This document shows positions 17,155 through 26,355 of a stretch of 64,000 bases of DNA, piece after piece. The position numbers and the translations under genes are program-made. The notes below the pieces were generated by a model. That model searched no databases and had not been told where the DNA came from. It worked only from the letters and a program-made list of their open reading frames with translations. The stretch lies in the NCBI RefSeq assembly GCF_030273315.1, contig NZ_CP127174.1, positions 2,542,001-2,606,000 on the forward strand, in the 5' to 3' direction. The DNA comes from Natrialbaceae archaeon AArc-T1-2 (GTDB lineage Archaea; Halobacteriota; Halobacteria; Halobacteriales; Natrialbaceae). Every line of letters starts with the position of its first letter. Position 1 is the stretch's first letter.

Positions 17155-17796
17155 ATGACGACAGATACGAACAACGAACTCACCCACCATCTGGCTGTCG
17201 GCGTCGGAAGCGTCGTCTTCGCTGCATTACTGTGGTTGGTGGGATACCACGAACAGCGGGTCGTGGGGGCAGTCCCGTGGTTTCTCCTGGTCCTGGTGAT
17301 GAGTATCGGGCCGACGATGAGGCTCTGGCCCGGTATCAGACGCCGGTTCTCGGGGAACTTCCCGGTGAACTGGCGATCGGAACTGGGGATCTGGTTTGCG
17401 ATCTGGGGCGTCGTTCACCTGCTCTTCGTGTTCCAGGCGAGAGACTGGGACGTCGTCGGCTACCTGGCAGACATGAGCCCGTGGGCTTTTGGCTCGCTCG
17501 TAGCCGTGATCATCGCAGTCGGACTCGCGGCCACCTCGAACAACCAGGCCTACGATTACATGGGCGGGAAAGCATGGAAGTGGCACCAGACCGTCGGTGC
17601 GTACGTGATCTTCTGGCTTCTCGCCGTCCACATCTACGACAGGGCGTATCACCGACCTGGGTTCCCGTCCGACGATCCGCTCCACTGGCTGTACCTGATC
17701 ACACTCGTTCTTGTCGTCGCGCTCCAGATTGCCGCGTTCGCCGCGGTCGTCTCCCAGTACCGGAAGACGGGTGAGTATCCCTCCGGGCTGTCCTGA
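17155..17796 (+). CDS. Ferric reductase-like heme-b membrane protein
   Basis: 213 residues with about six transmembrane helices. Conserved His residues sit in helices as WGVVHLLFVF and in WHQTVGAYVIFWLLAVHIYDRAYHRPG, the pattern of the ferric-reductase-like (MsrQ/YedZ) domain that holds b hemes and passes electrons across the membrane. The partner is unknown, and no MsrP-like molybdoenzyme is adjacent. ATG 17155 (MTTDTNNEL) is preferred: it follows a promoter-like AT stretch by ~35 bases, whereas the open frame to 17032 lacks one. Confidence 0.8.
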   Translation: MTTDTNNELTHHLAVGVGSVVFAALLWLVGYHEQRVVGAVPWFLLVLVMSIGPTMRLWPGIRRRFSGNFPVNWRSELGIWFAIWGVVHLLFVFQARDWDVVGYLADMSPWAFGSLVAVIIAVGLAATSNNQAYDYMGGKAWKWHQTVGAYVIFWLLAVHIYDRAYHRPGFPSDDPLHWLYLITLVLVVALQIAAFAAVVSQYRKTGEYPSGLS

Positions 17797-17823
17797 TCGG
17801 CAGGGCCCGACGGCCCCGCGTTC

Positions 17824-19323
17824 TTACGTGATCCGGTCGACGACCGTCTCCTCGTCGACGACGAGGTTGTAGGCTCTCTCGTCGTCGTTCCACAGCGCCA
17901 GGACGGACTCGAACGAACAGACCTCACCGTAGTCGGCCTCGAGCAGCGCCCGGTTGAGCGCCGTCTCCTTTGTGCAGACGGCGTAGTGGTCGACGTCCTC
18001 GCTGCCATCGCTTACCTTGAACAGCGGGTTGGCGTCCTCGCCCTCCGAGAGCGAGCGGCTGAGCTTCGCCGCGACGAGGTCGATCCGGTTCGTGACGTGA
18101 CGATCCATCTCGGCCATCTTCGCCCATCGGCTCGTCTCGAGTTCGAGCTCGACCCGCCGACGTCCGTCCAGCCGGAGGATCGAGTAGGAAAACTGGACGT
18201 CGACGTTTCTGAACTCGCCGGGATCGTGATCGTCGTCGCTCGCAGCCTCGTCGAGGCGACGCTGGAACGGCGGCGTCTCGAGATCGGGTCGAACGTCGAA
18301 CGACCAGCCTCGATCCGACGGCGTCTCGCCGGGCCAGAGCCGGACGGCGGGGCTGTAGACAGTGACCTCGCCGGCGCTGCTCTCGTCGTCACCGGCGTCT
18401 GCGTCTCGTTCGCCGTCGCCACCACACGCGCCCACGGGTGCGACCCGCTCGCCCTCGACCGCCCGCTCGAGGTCGCGCAGGCCGATGCTCGTGTGCTTGT
18501 CCGCGGGTGCCATCGCGAGCACGGTGCCGTCGGGAGCGAGTGCCTCGAGATACGACCGCAGGACGGCTTCGGGATCCTCGAGTTCGCTGAGGACGTTACA
18601 CATGAGGACGAGGTCGAACCCCTCACCGTCGACGTCGGCAGGATCGAACGTCTCCGCGGTCGTCCGGTGGACCGTCGGGTGGACGTTCCGGCCGGTCTCG
18701 GCGAGCAGCTCCTCGAGGACGTCCGCGGCCGCGCTTGGCTCGATGGCGTGGTACTCCACGAGCGCGTCCGCGGGGAGGGAGTCGGCGAGTCCGAGCGCGG
18801 GGCCGCCGACGCCGGCGCCGACGTCGAGCACGCGGAGGTCCCGGCCCAGCAGTTCGCGCTCGGCGAGGTCCTCGAGTGCGTACTGGACGGCGGCGTAGTA
18901 CGGCGGGAGGTGGTAGATCGCGTAGCCGGCGGCGGTGTCCTCGTCGTACTCGACCGGGCGACCCTCGAGGTAACGGGCCTTGAACCGGCGGACGACCGAC
19001 CGCAACAGGTCGCCGGAGGCCCCTTCGTTCCAGTTCGGTCCGTAGCGGTCCGCGAGCAGCTCCTCGAGGCGGTCGGCGTAGCGGTCGGGGAGCCGTTCGA
19101 CGGGTTCGCGCCGCGGCGGGATGGGCTCGTCCTCGACGGGGACGAAGGTGTCGTCGTCGGTCTCGACCAGCCCCAGATCCGGCGCTTCCTCGCGGAGAAG
19201 CTGTCTGACGACTGCCGGGTGGGGCCTGCCCTCGACGTACTCGCTTACCTCCTCGGGATCGATCGGGCGGACCTGTCGGAGGTACTTCGCGTTCTCGCGG
19301 ACGGCTTCGCGACGATCGCTCAC
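17824..19323 (-). CDS. Rsm22-family SAM-dependent methyltransferase
   Basis: 499 residues. The N-terminal region is helical, and residues ~150-330 hold a class I methyltransferase (motif I VLDVGAGVGGPALGLA, then EYHAIEPS, and LVLMCNVLSELEDPEAVL). The C-terminal part is a beta-rich RNA-binding-like region. This is the archaeal Rsm22-type architecture, whose mitochondrial relatives act in small-subunit ribosome assembly. Two Cys-containing stretches, one around PVGACGG, may bind metal. Its ATG overlaps the tyrA stop by four bases (ATGA), so they are translationally coupled; the functional link is unclear. Confidence 0.85.
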   Translation of the reverse strand: MSDRREAVRENAKYLRQVRPIDPEEVSEYVEGRPHPAVVRQLLREEAPDLGLVETDDDTFVPVEDEPIPPRREPVERLPDRYADRLEELLADRYGPNWNEGASGDLLRSVVRRFKARYLEGRPVEYDEDTAAGYAIYHLPPYYAAVQYALEDLAERELLGRDLRVLDVGAGVGGPALGLADSLPADALVEYHAIEPSAAADVLEELLAETGRNVHPTVHRTTAETFDPADVDGEGFDLVLMCNVLSELEDPEAVLRSYLEALAPDGTVLAMAPADKHTSIGLRDLERAVEGERVAPVGACGGDGERDADAGDDESSAGEVTVYSPAVRLWPGETPSDRGWSFDVRPDLETPPFQRRLDEAASDDDHDPGEFRNVDVQFSYSILRLDGRRRVELELETSRWAKMAEMDRHVTNRIDLVAAKLSRSLSEGEDANPLFKVSDGSEDVDHYAVCTKETALNRALLEADYGEVCSFESVLALWNDDERAYNLVVDEETVVDRIT

Positions 19324-20075
19324 TCTCGATCACCCGCGTGCCACCGGTCCCGGGCGTCCCGGTACAGCGACTCGAACTCGGCGGGGTCGGCCTCGGCGAT
19401 TCTAGCCGCGGCCGCCGCGACGTCGTCCGCGCCGTCGAACGCTCCCTGGATGTCCGCGTACACACGCGGCGTGCCGTCGGTCACCTGCTCCGCGAGCTCC
19501 CGGAGCCCCTCGTAGATCGGCGTCTCGAACCCCTCCGGCACGGTCTCGGCTGCCAGCGCAAAGGAGAGGACGGCGGTGTGGGCGGCCGCCTGCACCGACT
19601 CCATCGCCTCGTCGTGTTCCGTTGCGGTCGTCTCGATCATCTCGTTTCCCCGCTCTCGGAGCGTCTCGAGGATGTTCGCCGAGACGGGGCCGGGCTCGTC
19701 CCGGACGACGGCGATCGATCCCGGCGCGCGCTCGGGGGCGAAAAGCGGGTGGAGACTCACCCGTTCGCGGTCGGGGGCGTGAGCAGCCATCGCCTCGAGC
19801 GCTGGTTCCATCACGCCCGAGACGTCGAGCGTGGCCGTCCTCGATTTGTGGGCGTGGGCTTCGATCGCCGCCTCGACGGCGGTCATCGGGACGGCCAGAC
19901 AGACCGCCTCGAAGCGTTCGTCGGTCTCGAGGGAGACGGCGCGACCGTCGACGGCCTCGGCGGCGACCTCGGCGGCGGCCGCGTCGACGTCCGTGAACGC
20001 GACCGACGACTCAGTGGCGATCGCGTCCCCGAACCAGCGACCCATCTCGCCCGCGCCGACGATCAGTACGTCCAT
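19320..20075 (-). CDS. tyrA: Prephenate dehydrogenase
   Basis: 251 residues. The N-terminal NAD-binding motif is MDVLIVGAGEMGRWFGDA, with the family blocks LAVPMTAVEAAI, DVSGVMEPALEAM and ERVSLHPLFAPE (the conserved His/Pro loop). It converts prephenate to 4-hydroxyphenylpyruvate in tyrosine synthesis in the cytoplasm. No chorismate mutase or ACT domain is fused. It is the first gene of the operon with the Rsm22-like gene and is divergent from ubaA (90 bases). The start at ATG 20075 directly precedes the Rossmann fold. Confidence 0.9.
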   Translation of the reverse strand: MDVLIVGAGEMGRWFGDAIATESSVAFTDVDAAAAEVAAEAVDGRAVSLETDERFEAVCLAVPMTAVEAAIEAHAHKSRTATLDVSGVMEPALEAMAAHAPDRERVSLHPLFAPERAPGSIAVVRDEPGPVSANILETLRERGNEMIETTATEHDEAMESVQAAAHTAVLSFALAAETVPEGFETPIYEGLRELAEQVTDGTPRVYADIQGAFDGADDVAAAAARIAEADPAEFESLYRDARDRWHAGDRE

Positions 20076-20165
20076 CGGGTGATCGTACCCGGCCCCGTTC
20101 CAAAAGCCGTTCGATCGACGGAACCGGACTCCAACGCTTATTCGCCTTCGGGGTGGACCCACCAC

Positions 20166-20975
20166 ATGAGCAGTGCGCTCGATTCACGTCAGCGCGACCG
20201 CTACTCCCGACAGCTCATGCTCGAGGGCTTCGACGACGCCGACCAGACGCGGCTGCTCTCGAGTCGTGTCCTCGTCGTCGGTGCTGGCGGGCTCGGCTCG
20301 GCAGTCATCCAGTACCTGGCGGCAGCCGGCGTCGGCACCATCGGCGTCGCCGACGACGGGTGCGTGACACGCTCGAACCTTCAGCGACAGGTCCTCCACG
20401 GCGTCGACGACCTCGAGGATCGAAAGGTCGACAGCGCGGCTCGCTCCGTCGAGCTCTTGAATCCCGACGTCACGGTCGAGACCCATCCCGATCGGGTCGA
20501 GCCCGGGACTGCCCCGTCGCTGCTCGAGGACTACGACGTCGTCGTCGACGGCCTCGACCACTTTCCCGGCCGGTTCGTGTGCAACGACGTCGCCCGCCTC
20601 CAGGAGACGCCGTTCGTCCACGGCGCGGTCTACGGCCTCGAGGGCCAGACGATGGCGTTCCGTCCCGGTGGTCCCTGCTACCGGTGTCTCCTCCCCGAGG
20701 CACCCGATCCCGGGGCCGTCCCCTCCGACGAACCGATGGGAATTTTCCCAACGCTTCCCGGCGCGATCGGCTGTCTCCAGGCGACAGAGGTCCTCAAACT
20801 CCTGCTCGAGTACGGGACGGTGCTCGACGACCACCTGCTCCGGTACGACGCGACGGACGCGACGCTTACGAAGACGGCGCTCGAGCCGGCTCCCGACTGT
20901 CCCGTCTGTGGCCCCGACGGTGTCGAGTCGGTCGAGGACCTCGCGTACGACGATCGGTGCCGGATCGAGCGCTGA
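20166..20975 (+). CDS. ubaA: E1-like ubiquitin-activating protein (UbaA / MoeB / ThiF family)
   Basis: 269 residues. The adenylation domain has the ATP motif VLVVGAGGLGSAVIQYLAAAGVG, the Arg finger at LQRQVLHG and the DGLDHFPGRFVCND loop. Zinc ligands are CYRC and CPVC. In Haloferax the homologue activates small ubiquitin-like SAMP proteins for protein conjugation and for sulfur transfer to tRNA and molybdopterin. The latter is relevant here because two molybdopterin enzymes and an AOR homologue are encoded in the window. No SAMP gene is adjacent. The ATG is at 20166. Confidence 0.93.
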   Translation: MSSALDSRQRDRYSRQLMLEGFDDADQTRLLSSRVLVVGAGGLGSAVIQYLAAAGVGTIGVADDGCVTRSNLQRQVLHGVDDLEDRKVDSAARSVELLNPDVTVETHPDRVEPGTAPSLLEDYDVVVDGLDHFPGRFVCNDVARLQETPFVHGAVYGLEGQTMAFRPGGPCYRCLLPEAPDPGAVPSDEPMGIFPTLPGAIGCLQATEVLKLLLEYGTVLDDHLLRYDATDATLTKTALEPAPDCPVCGPDGVESVEDLAYDDRCRIER

Positions 20976-21072
20976 CGGTCGCGGACCGCCACGGAGCCGG
21001 TCGTCAGCGACAGATCACCTGCCGCGAACGTGGGTGTAGGCTTCATACCCTCGTCCGGTGTAGGGCGGCCCC

Positions 21073-22644
21073 ATGGACGGCGTCGACGACAGCGAGCGAC
21101 GGAGCGACGACCCCGAGTACACCTTCCCCGACGGCGTACCGGACCGGCTTCGCCGGCGGTTTCTCTCGGCCGTCGGCGCGAGCGGACTCGCCGCACTCGC
21201 CGGCTGTGCCGAGCTGCTCGAGGACGACGATCCGGACGACGACCTCGAGCCGGACGACGACCCCGACGAGCCCGACCCAGAACGCGAAGAGTACCTCGAC
21301 TACACCGACCTCGAGACGATGCAGGTCGACTGGATCCCCGAGGAACTGGTCGTCCCTCTCGAGACCCAGATCGCCCACGACGACGAGGAGATTCGCTTCC
21401 GGTTCCAGTTCGACTCGCCGGAGCCCTACGGCTGGTACCACGACATGCTCGTCTACGAGGACGGCCAGTGGCGCGAACTCGACGCTCCGAATCCCGACGT
21501 CGCCGACCCCGACTACGGCGCGACCGAGTGGCACGAGGGCTTTACCGAGGATCGGATCTCGTTCCTGCTGGGCGACGGCAGCGTCCAGGGGTTCGCGGAG
21601 TACGGCGGCTGGCTGACCGCGATGCTGGGCGTTCGCTCGCTGCCGGGTGCGGTCGAAGGCGAAGACGTCGAAGAACACCCCCACCTCGGCGAGGAACTCG
21701 GCCAGGACGACGTCCGGAAGTTCATCCCCCAGTCCCGGGAGGGCGAGTGGTGGGAACACGACTGGGACGCCGTCCGCCCACAGGAGGAACTCGAGGAGAT
21801 GCTCGCCGAGGGTGAGTTCCTCGACCTGCCGATCTGGCGCGGTCACCGGAGCAATCCCGTCGGCTACGCGACCAACCACTTCGTCCTCGAGCACCGCCAC
21901 GGAGCCATCGAGGGCGAGGACACCTACGACAGCCAGGAGTGGGACGAAGACGACGGCCCCGAGTACATGTTCGACCCCGACGTCGTCGACGACGGGGCAC
22001 TCGAGATCGACGACGTCGAGGACGGCGAGATCGATCCTCAGGACGACGTCTACTGGCTCGAAGAGGAGCACATGGTCGAGTTCGACTCCGACGTCGCGGC
22101 GTTCGAGGGTGCGGTGGTCCCCAGACGCGTCCTCCAGGAGCCGACCGAGGGCGAGGCCGTCTGGGAGGCCCGCGGCGAGTGGGACGACGGCATCTGGACC
22201 GTCGAGATGCGACGGGCGCTCGAGACGGGCTACGACGGCGACGTCCCGCTCGAGCCCGGCGAGGTCTACGAGTGGACGCCGGCGGTCCACTGGGGGTCCG
22301 AAGAGCGGTGGCACCACGTCGGTTACCCGTACCTGCTCGGACTCGAAACCGATCCCGAGCCGCCCGAGGACGAGGAGGGCGACCCCGTCGAGGAGGCGAC
22401 GCTCGTCGCCGAGACGTTCGAGGACGAACCCGACTGGGACGAGATCGAGACGTACACGATCCCCTGTATGTACCCTGGACAAGTCGACTGGACGTGGCTG
22501 ACCAGCGGGCTCCACCCCTACGAGGACGAGATCAAAGACGCCGAAGTGAGCATCTGGGGATTCCACGACTACGTGCTCGACGATCCCGAGCGGTTCGCAC
22601 AGCGAAACGTCGACCTCGAACTCGACGACGCGCCACGGGAATGA
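21073..22644 (+). CDS. Exported ethylbenzene-dehydrogenase-type heme-binding lipoprotein
   Basis: 523 residues. The signal is RRRFLSAVGASGLAALAGC (Cys45 lipidated), followed by an acidic Asp/Pro/Glu linker. The body resembles the EB_dh domain found in the heme-b gamma subunits of ethylbenzene dehydrogenase, DMS dehydrogenase, selenate and chlorate reductases: FRFQFDSPEPYGWYHDM, DRISFLLGDGSVQGFAEYGGW, WRGHRSNPVGYATNHFVLEHR and EWDDGIWTVEMRRALETGY. It should bind heme on the outer face of the membrane. No catalytic or iron-sulfur partner lies beside it. A CLC channel gene starts 51 bases downstream on the same strand. Confidence 0.8.
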   Translation: MDGVDDSERRSDDPEYTFPDGVPDRLRRRFLSAVGASGLAALAGCAELLEDDDPDDDLEPDDDPDEPDPEREEYLDYTDLETMQVDWIPEELVVPLETQIAHDDEEIRFRFQFDSPEPYGWYHDMLVYEDGQWRELDAPNPDVADPDYGATEWHEGFTEDRISFLLGDGSVQGFAEYGGWLTAMLGVRSLPGAVEGEDVEEHPHLGEELGQDDVRKFIPQSREGEWWEHDWDAVRPQEELEEMLAEGEFLDLPIWRGHRSNPVGYATNHFVLEHRHGAIEGEDTYDSQEWDEDDGPEYMFDPDVVDDGALEIDDVEDGEIDPQDDVYWLEEEHMVEFDSDVAAFEGAVVPRRVLQEPTEGEAVWEARGEWDDGIWTVEMRRALETGYDGDVPLEPGEVYEWTPAVHWGSEERWHHVGYPYLLGLETDPEPPEDEEGDPVEEATLVAETFEDEPDWDEIETYTIPCMYPGQVDWTWLTSGLHPYEDEIKDAEVSIWGFHDYVLDDPERFAQRNVDLELDDAPRE

Positions 22645-22695
22645 GACTGGTCGACGGACGATCCATCCCGTCGCTGGACGGTACCCCACGTTAGC

Positions 22696-24060
22696 GTGGT
22701 GTCCTTCCGTCTCATCTTTGCCGCACTCGCCAGGTACGGTGACCGGATCGTCCGTCGGTTCGAGACGCCCTTCGCGGGACGGTTGATCGTCCTCGCGGTC
22801 GTCGTCGGCGTGGTCGGCGGGCTCGGTGCGGCGGCGTTCCGATATATGATTCTCGTCGTTACGTTCCTCTTTTTCGGAGCCCACTCACAGGACGTGCTCG
22901 TGGAATCGGTCGTCGCCCTCCCCTGGTACTACCGCGTGCTCGCGCCCGCCATTGGCGGCGCACTCGTCGGACTGATCATCGTGTACGGCGGCGAGCAGGT
23001 GAGTGGCCATGGCGTGCCTGAAGTCCTCGAGGCGATGGACCGACGGGACGGCGTGATCCCCGTCCGGATCGCTCCGGCGAAGGCGGTCGCGTCGGCGATC
23101 TGTATCGGCTCCGGTGGGGCGACCGGCCGCGAGGGACCGATCGTCCAGATCGGCGGGACGTTCGGCTCCGTCGTGGGACGGCGACTCGAACTCTCGGAAT
23201 CGAAGACGAAGGTGTTGCTGTCGGCCGGCGCAGCCGCCGGCATCGGCGGCACGTTCAACGCCCCGCTGGGCGGGATGATCTTCGGGTGGGAAGTGCTCCT
23301 CGGGAGGGTCACGAGGGAGTCGATACCGGCGATCGCGGTCGCCTCCGTGGTCGGGACAGTGACGGCGAACGTCGTCGTCGGGCTCCCCGACCCCATCTTT
23401 TCGGTGCCGGCGATCGAGGTGGTGAGCTACTGGGAAGCGGTCGCATACGCGGGTCTCGGCCTCGTCGGTGCGGTCGTCGCACTGACGTATACGAACGCGC
23501 TGTACGCCGTCGAAGACGCCTTCGAGCGGCTCCCGGTCGGTGACGCCACGAAGCCGGCGCTGGGCGGATTGGGTCTGGGCGTTCTCGCGCTCTCGGCCCC
23601 ACAGGTCCACGCGACGGGCTATCCGGTGATCCAGGATGCCCTCGTGGGTGCGTTCCCTCTCGAGGTCGTGCTCGCGTTCGGCGTCGCAAAGATCGTCGCG
23701 ACGAGTCTCACCCTCGGTAGCGGCGGCTCTGGTGGGATCTTCGCGCCGGCGCTTTTCATCGGAGCGATGATGGGAAGTGCCTACGGAACGGTCCTCGAGG
23801 ACGCGTTCCCGGCGGTCGTCGGTGATCCTACCACCTACGCTGCCGTCGGCATGGGTGCGGTGTTCGCCGGTGCCGCCCACGCTCCGCTGACCGCCATCGT
23901 CATCGTCTACGAGTTGACGGGTGACGTCCGGATCGTGGGCCCGCTCGCGATCGCCTGTCTCCTCAGCACGGTACTGTCGCGACGCGTTCTGGAACCGAAC
24001 ATCTACACGATCGGACTGCTCGAGCGCGGCGTCGACGTCGACTCGAGGCGGTTGCTCTGA
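22696..24060 (+). CDS. CLC-type chloride channel
   Basis: 454 residues. The three selectivity-filter motifs are present: GHGVPE (104-109), GREGP with the gating Glu146 (144-148) and GSGGSGGIFAP (341-351). At the position of the internal proton glutamate of exchange transporters the sequence reads GWEV, i.e. Val follows the conserved Glu as in channel-type CLCs, so a passive chloride channel is more likely than a chloride/proton antiporter. There is no C-terminal CBS pair. The start is a GTG at 22696, with another GTG three bases on. Transcription together with the upstream EB_dh-type gene is likely. Confidence 0.9.
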   Translation: MVSFRLIFAALARYGDRIVRRFETPFAGRLIVLAVVVGVVGGLGAAAFRYMILVVTFLFFGAHSQDVLVESVVALPWYYRVLAPAIGGALVGLIIVYGGEQVSGHGVPEVLEAMDRRDGVIPVRIAPAKAVASAICIGSGGATGREGPIVQIGGTFGSVVGRRLELSESKTKVLLSAGAAAGIGGTFNAPLGGMIFGWEVLLGRVTRESIPAIAVASVVGTVTANVVVGLPDPIFSVPAIEVVSYWEAVAYAGLGLVGAVVALTYTNALYAVEDAFERLPVGDATKPALGGLGLGVLALSAPQVHATGYPVIQDALVGAFPLEVVLAFGVAKIVATSLTLGSGGSGGIFAPALFIGAMMGSAYGTVLEDAFPAVVGDPTTYAAVGMGAVFAGAAHAPLTAIVIVYELTGDVRIVGPLAIACLLSTVLSRRVLEPNIYTIGLLERGVDVDSRRLL

Positions 24061-24104
24061 TTCGCACACGGCGGTCTCCAAAACAGCGTTCGTCGGTTGT
24101 CCCG

Positions 24105-25343
24105 TTACAGGAGCCGCACGTTGGCAGCGTGCATGTCGCTCTCGTCGATCGGGTTTGGCTCGACGATGTCGAGTATTTCTCTCGTTTCAGGGTCGATGAT
24201 CGACATGCCGGGTGTGTCGCCGGTTGAGGCGTGTGGGTCGCCCGATTGCGGTTCCGGACCCCGGAGACTCGCCAGCATGTAGTCGTTTCCGGGCGTGCCG
24301 GCGACGATGTCCGGCGCGGTGCCGGTTTCTTCGACGTAGTCGATGACGGTGAGCTCTTCGGTGTCGATGACGACCGCGTCGTTCGTCTCGCGGTTGAACA
24401 CCCAGGCCTCGGAGATGTCGTCGACGTCCTCGAAGGTCGGACCGAACCAGATCCCGTGGGCGTCGAAGCCGCCGCTGCTGCCGCTTGCGATCACTTCCTG
24501 GTCGTCGGCGTCGTAGACGTACCACTGGCCGACGCCACCGGACTCGTGGCTCGACGGTGCGCCGCCGGTGAACCAGAACCGGTTCGTCCCCGGCTGTCTG
24601 ATCACGCCACAGTTTGCCCGGAGTTCGTCGGGCATGATCACCTCGTCGATCTCGAAGGCCTCGATGTCGACTCGCACGACTGCTGCGTCGTCGATCCCGG
24701 CTCCGACCGTATGATACGACATCGAGCCGTCCTGGGTGATGTCGTGACAGATCGGCTGGGGATTGGGCATCGGTCCCTCCTGGAGTTCCTCGTGTTCCAT
24801 GAAGTCGATCTCGTCGACGATCTCGAACTCGTAGTTCTCCCAGTCGGCCTCGACCTCCCGGATCGCCGCGTCGTTGATGACGTCGACGATGATCCGCTCG
24901 TCGTTTCGTTCTTCGCCCTCGAGCATCGCACTGTAGGCCCGGACACCACCCATGTGCGTCCCGGGACCGGTCTCGACTGTCTCGACGATCTCCCGGGAAT
25001 CGGCGTCGTAGATCGTGAGCGTGCCGGCACCGGTGTCTGCCGACACCGCGTACTCCCAGTCGCTCGTGAAGTCGATCAGGTGCGGGCCGACGATGTCGGT
25101 ACCGTGGACCTCGCCGACGTCGATCTGGTCGACCTCCTCGTACCCGATCGGATCGGCGTCGGGGTCTTCTTCGAGGATGTGGACCGTGTCGGTCCCCTGG
25201 TCGGTGAGCCAGACTTCGTAGTCCCGAGCCGTTTCGGCCGGTTCGTCGTCGGCTGTATCGTCCCCAACACACCCCGCGAGCGCGAGTGCTCCTGCAACTG
25301 TTCCGGCCTGGATGAACCGCCTCCGCGTGTGTCGTGTAGACAT
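24105..25343 (-). CDS. Exported beta-propeller lipoprotein
   Basis: 412 residues. The Tat-type signal is RRRFIQAGTVAGALALAGC with lipobox LAGC. The rest is repeated blade-like strands (YEVWLTDQGTDTVHI, YAVSADTGAGTLTIYDADSREIVETVETG, EAWVFNRETNDAVVIDTEELTVIDYVEETG), the pattern of YVTN / cytochrome-d1-like seven-bladed propellers. Conserved His (CHDITQDG and HMGGVRAY) may be structural or metal ligands. It faces outside the cell and its ligand is unknown. A TATA-like element (GGATTTATG on the minus strand, ~25366-25376) is ~25 bases before ATG 25343, suggesting a leaderless transcript. Confidence 0.8.
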   Translation of the reverse strand: MSTRHTRRRFIQAGTVAGALALAGCVGDDTADDEPAETARDYEVWLTDQGTDTVHILEEDPDADPIGYEEVDQIDVGEVHGTDIVGPHLIDFTSDWEYAVSADTGAGTLTIYDADSREIVETVETGPGTHMGGVRAYSAMLEGEERNDERIIVDVINDAAIREVEADWENYEFEIVDEIDFMEHEELQEGPMPNPQPICHDITQDGSMSYHTVGAGIDDAAVVRVDIEAFEIDEVIMPDELRANCGVIRQPGTNRFWFTGGAPSSHESGGVGQWYVYDADDQEVIASGSSGGFDAHGIWFGPTFEDVDDISEAWVFNRETNDAVVIDTEELTVIDYVEETGTAPDIVAGTPGNDYMLASLRGPEPQSGDPHASTGDTPGMSIIDPETREILDIVEPNPIDESDMHAANVRLL

Positions 25344-25557
25344 GGTACAATATTCGAACGTCCACTACATAAATCCTTGGGATGTGTAAACTATATTCAC
25401 GAAAATGATTGTCGGGTATTACTCGATAGAGGGACAAGGTCGTTTTTATCGACTAAAACGCAGTATTATAGCTTGCTGTCACATCTTCACCCAGATGGAT
25501 TGTGTGCTTTTGTGTCACTATTATACAAGAGATATGTGGGGAATCATTTCCGAGATG
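25344..25557. promoter_or_regulatory. AT-rich intergenic region (214 bases)
   Basis: The region is much more AT-rich than its surroundings. It contains the minus-strand TATA element of the propeller gene near 25366-25376, and several T-rich tracts, such as GTCGTTTTTATCGACTAAAACG (25438-25459 region), which also contains a partial palindrome. No coding frame is convincing. Confidence 0.4.
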
Positions 25558-26355
25558 TCAGGCCGCCCTGTAAGCGGCGATCAGAAGAACTGCCGCGAGT
25601 GCCAGCACGGTCACGAGTGCGGGAGCCAGGGCGTCACTGTCGTCGTCGGCCGGCTCGTCATCAGTGCCGTCTTCGTCTGCGGACCCGTCGTCGCCGTCGG
25701 CGGTCGTCTCATCGTCCGTACCGTCCGAATCGTCCTCGAGCGTCTCCCTGTCGTCTTCGTCCGGCGCGTCGTCCTCGAGGTCCGGCTCGAGGACGTCGCC
25801 GCCGCCGTCGACGTGGACCTCGAGGTCACCCGAGAAGACGAACGGTGGCCACTCTTCGGTCAGTTCGATCTCGGTGTTCTCCGTATCGACGACGATCGTC
25901 GACGTCGGGGCGTCCTCGGCGACCTCGAGGACGACCGTCGCAAGTTGACCGTCGCCCTCGGCACCGCCGGCGACCGGATCGCGCCACATGTGTAACTCGG
26001 CGACTCCCTGCTCGTCGTCGTGGAACGCCTCAGACTCGACGGTCGTCTCCTCGCCGAGTTCGAGGAACGGACCGGGCTGAAGTTCGACGACCTCGAGGTG
26101 GTCGGGCTGGTAGTCCAACCGGAACTCGATTCGCTCGACGGCGTCGGTGGTCGTCCGGCCGTCGGCGCGCAACAGAACGTCGACTTCGATCTCCTCGCCC
26201 GGCTCGGCCTCGATCTCGTCGTCCCCGAACTCGATGACTTCCGGCGCGTCTCCCGCCGCGGCCGTTCCAGCGAGTGGCCCCGCGGCCACCAGTCCGGCGG
26301 CCAGCAACGTGGCGACGACCACGACGACCGCGCCGTCTCCCTCGCGGTCGATCAT
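25558..26355 (-). CDS. Cohesin-domain surface protein
   Basis: 265 residues. An N-terminal hydrophobic signal helix (VVVVVATLLAAGLVAAGPLAG) is followed by a beta-sandwich of ~150 residues. Its strand pattern EIEVDVLLRADGRTT, IEFRLDYQPDHLEVVELQPGPF and ATVVLEVAEDAPTSTIVV is characteristic of cohesin/dockerin-type cohesin domains. A long acidic, Thr/Asp-rich linker and a C-terminal transmembrane helix (LAPALVTVLALAAVLLIAA) anchor it. Archaeal cohesins rarely have a known partner. It is the last gene of the DyP-iron-cohesin operon; its ATG overlaps the previous stop by four bases. Confidence 0.8.
   Translation of the reverse strand: MIDREGDGAVVVVVATLLAAGLVAAGPLAGTAAAGDAPEVIEFGDDEIEAEPGEEIEVDVLLRADGRTTTDAVERIEFRLDYQPDHLEVVELQPGPFLELGEETTVESEAFHDDEQGVAELHMWRDPVAGGAEGDGQLATVVLEVAEDAPTSTIVVDTENTEIELTEEWPPFVFSGDLEVHVDGGGDVLEPDLEDDAPDEDDRETLEDDSDGTDDETTADGDDGSADEDGTDDEPADDDSDALAPALVTVLALAAVLLIAAYRAA

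Noticed and set aside
17986-19515. 509-codon plus-strand frame opposite the Rsm22-like gene
   Set aside because: Antisense frame; the minus strand carries intact methyltransferase motifs.
20153-21616. 487-codon plus-strand frame across ubaA and the EB_dh gene
   Set aside because: Shifted frame; basic Arg-rich composition is unlike haloarchaeal proteins, and the real genes are clear.
21043-22884. 613-codon minus-strand frame opposite the EB_dh and CLC genes
   Set aside because: Antisense artefact of high third-position GC, spanning two real genes on the other strand with no protein features of its own.
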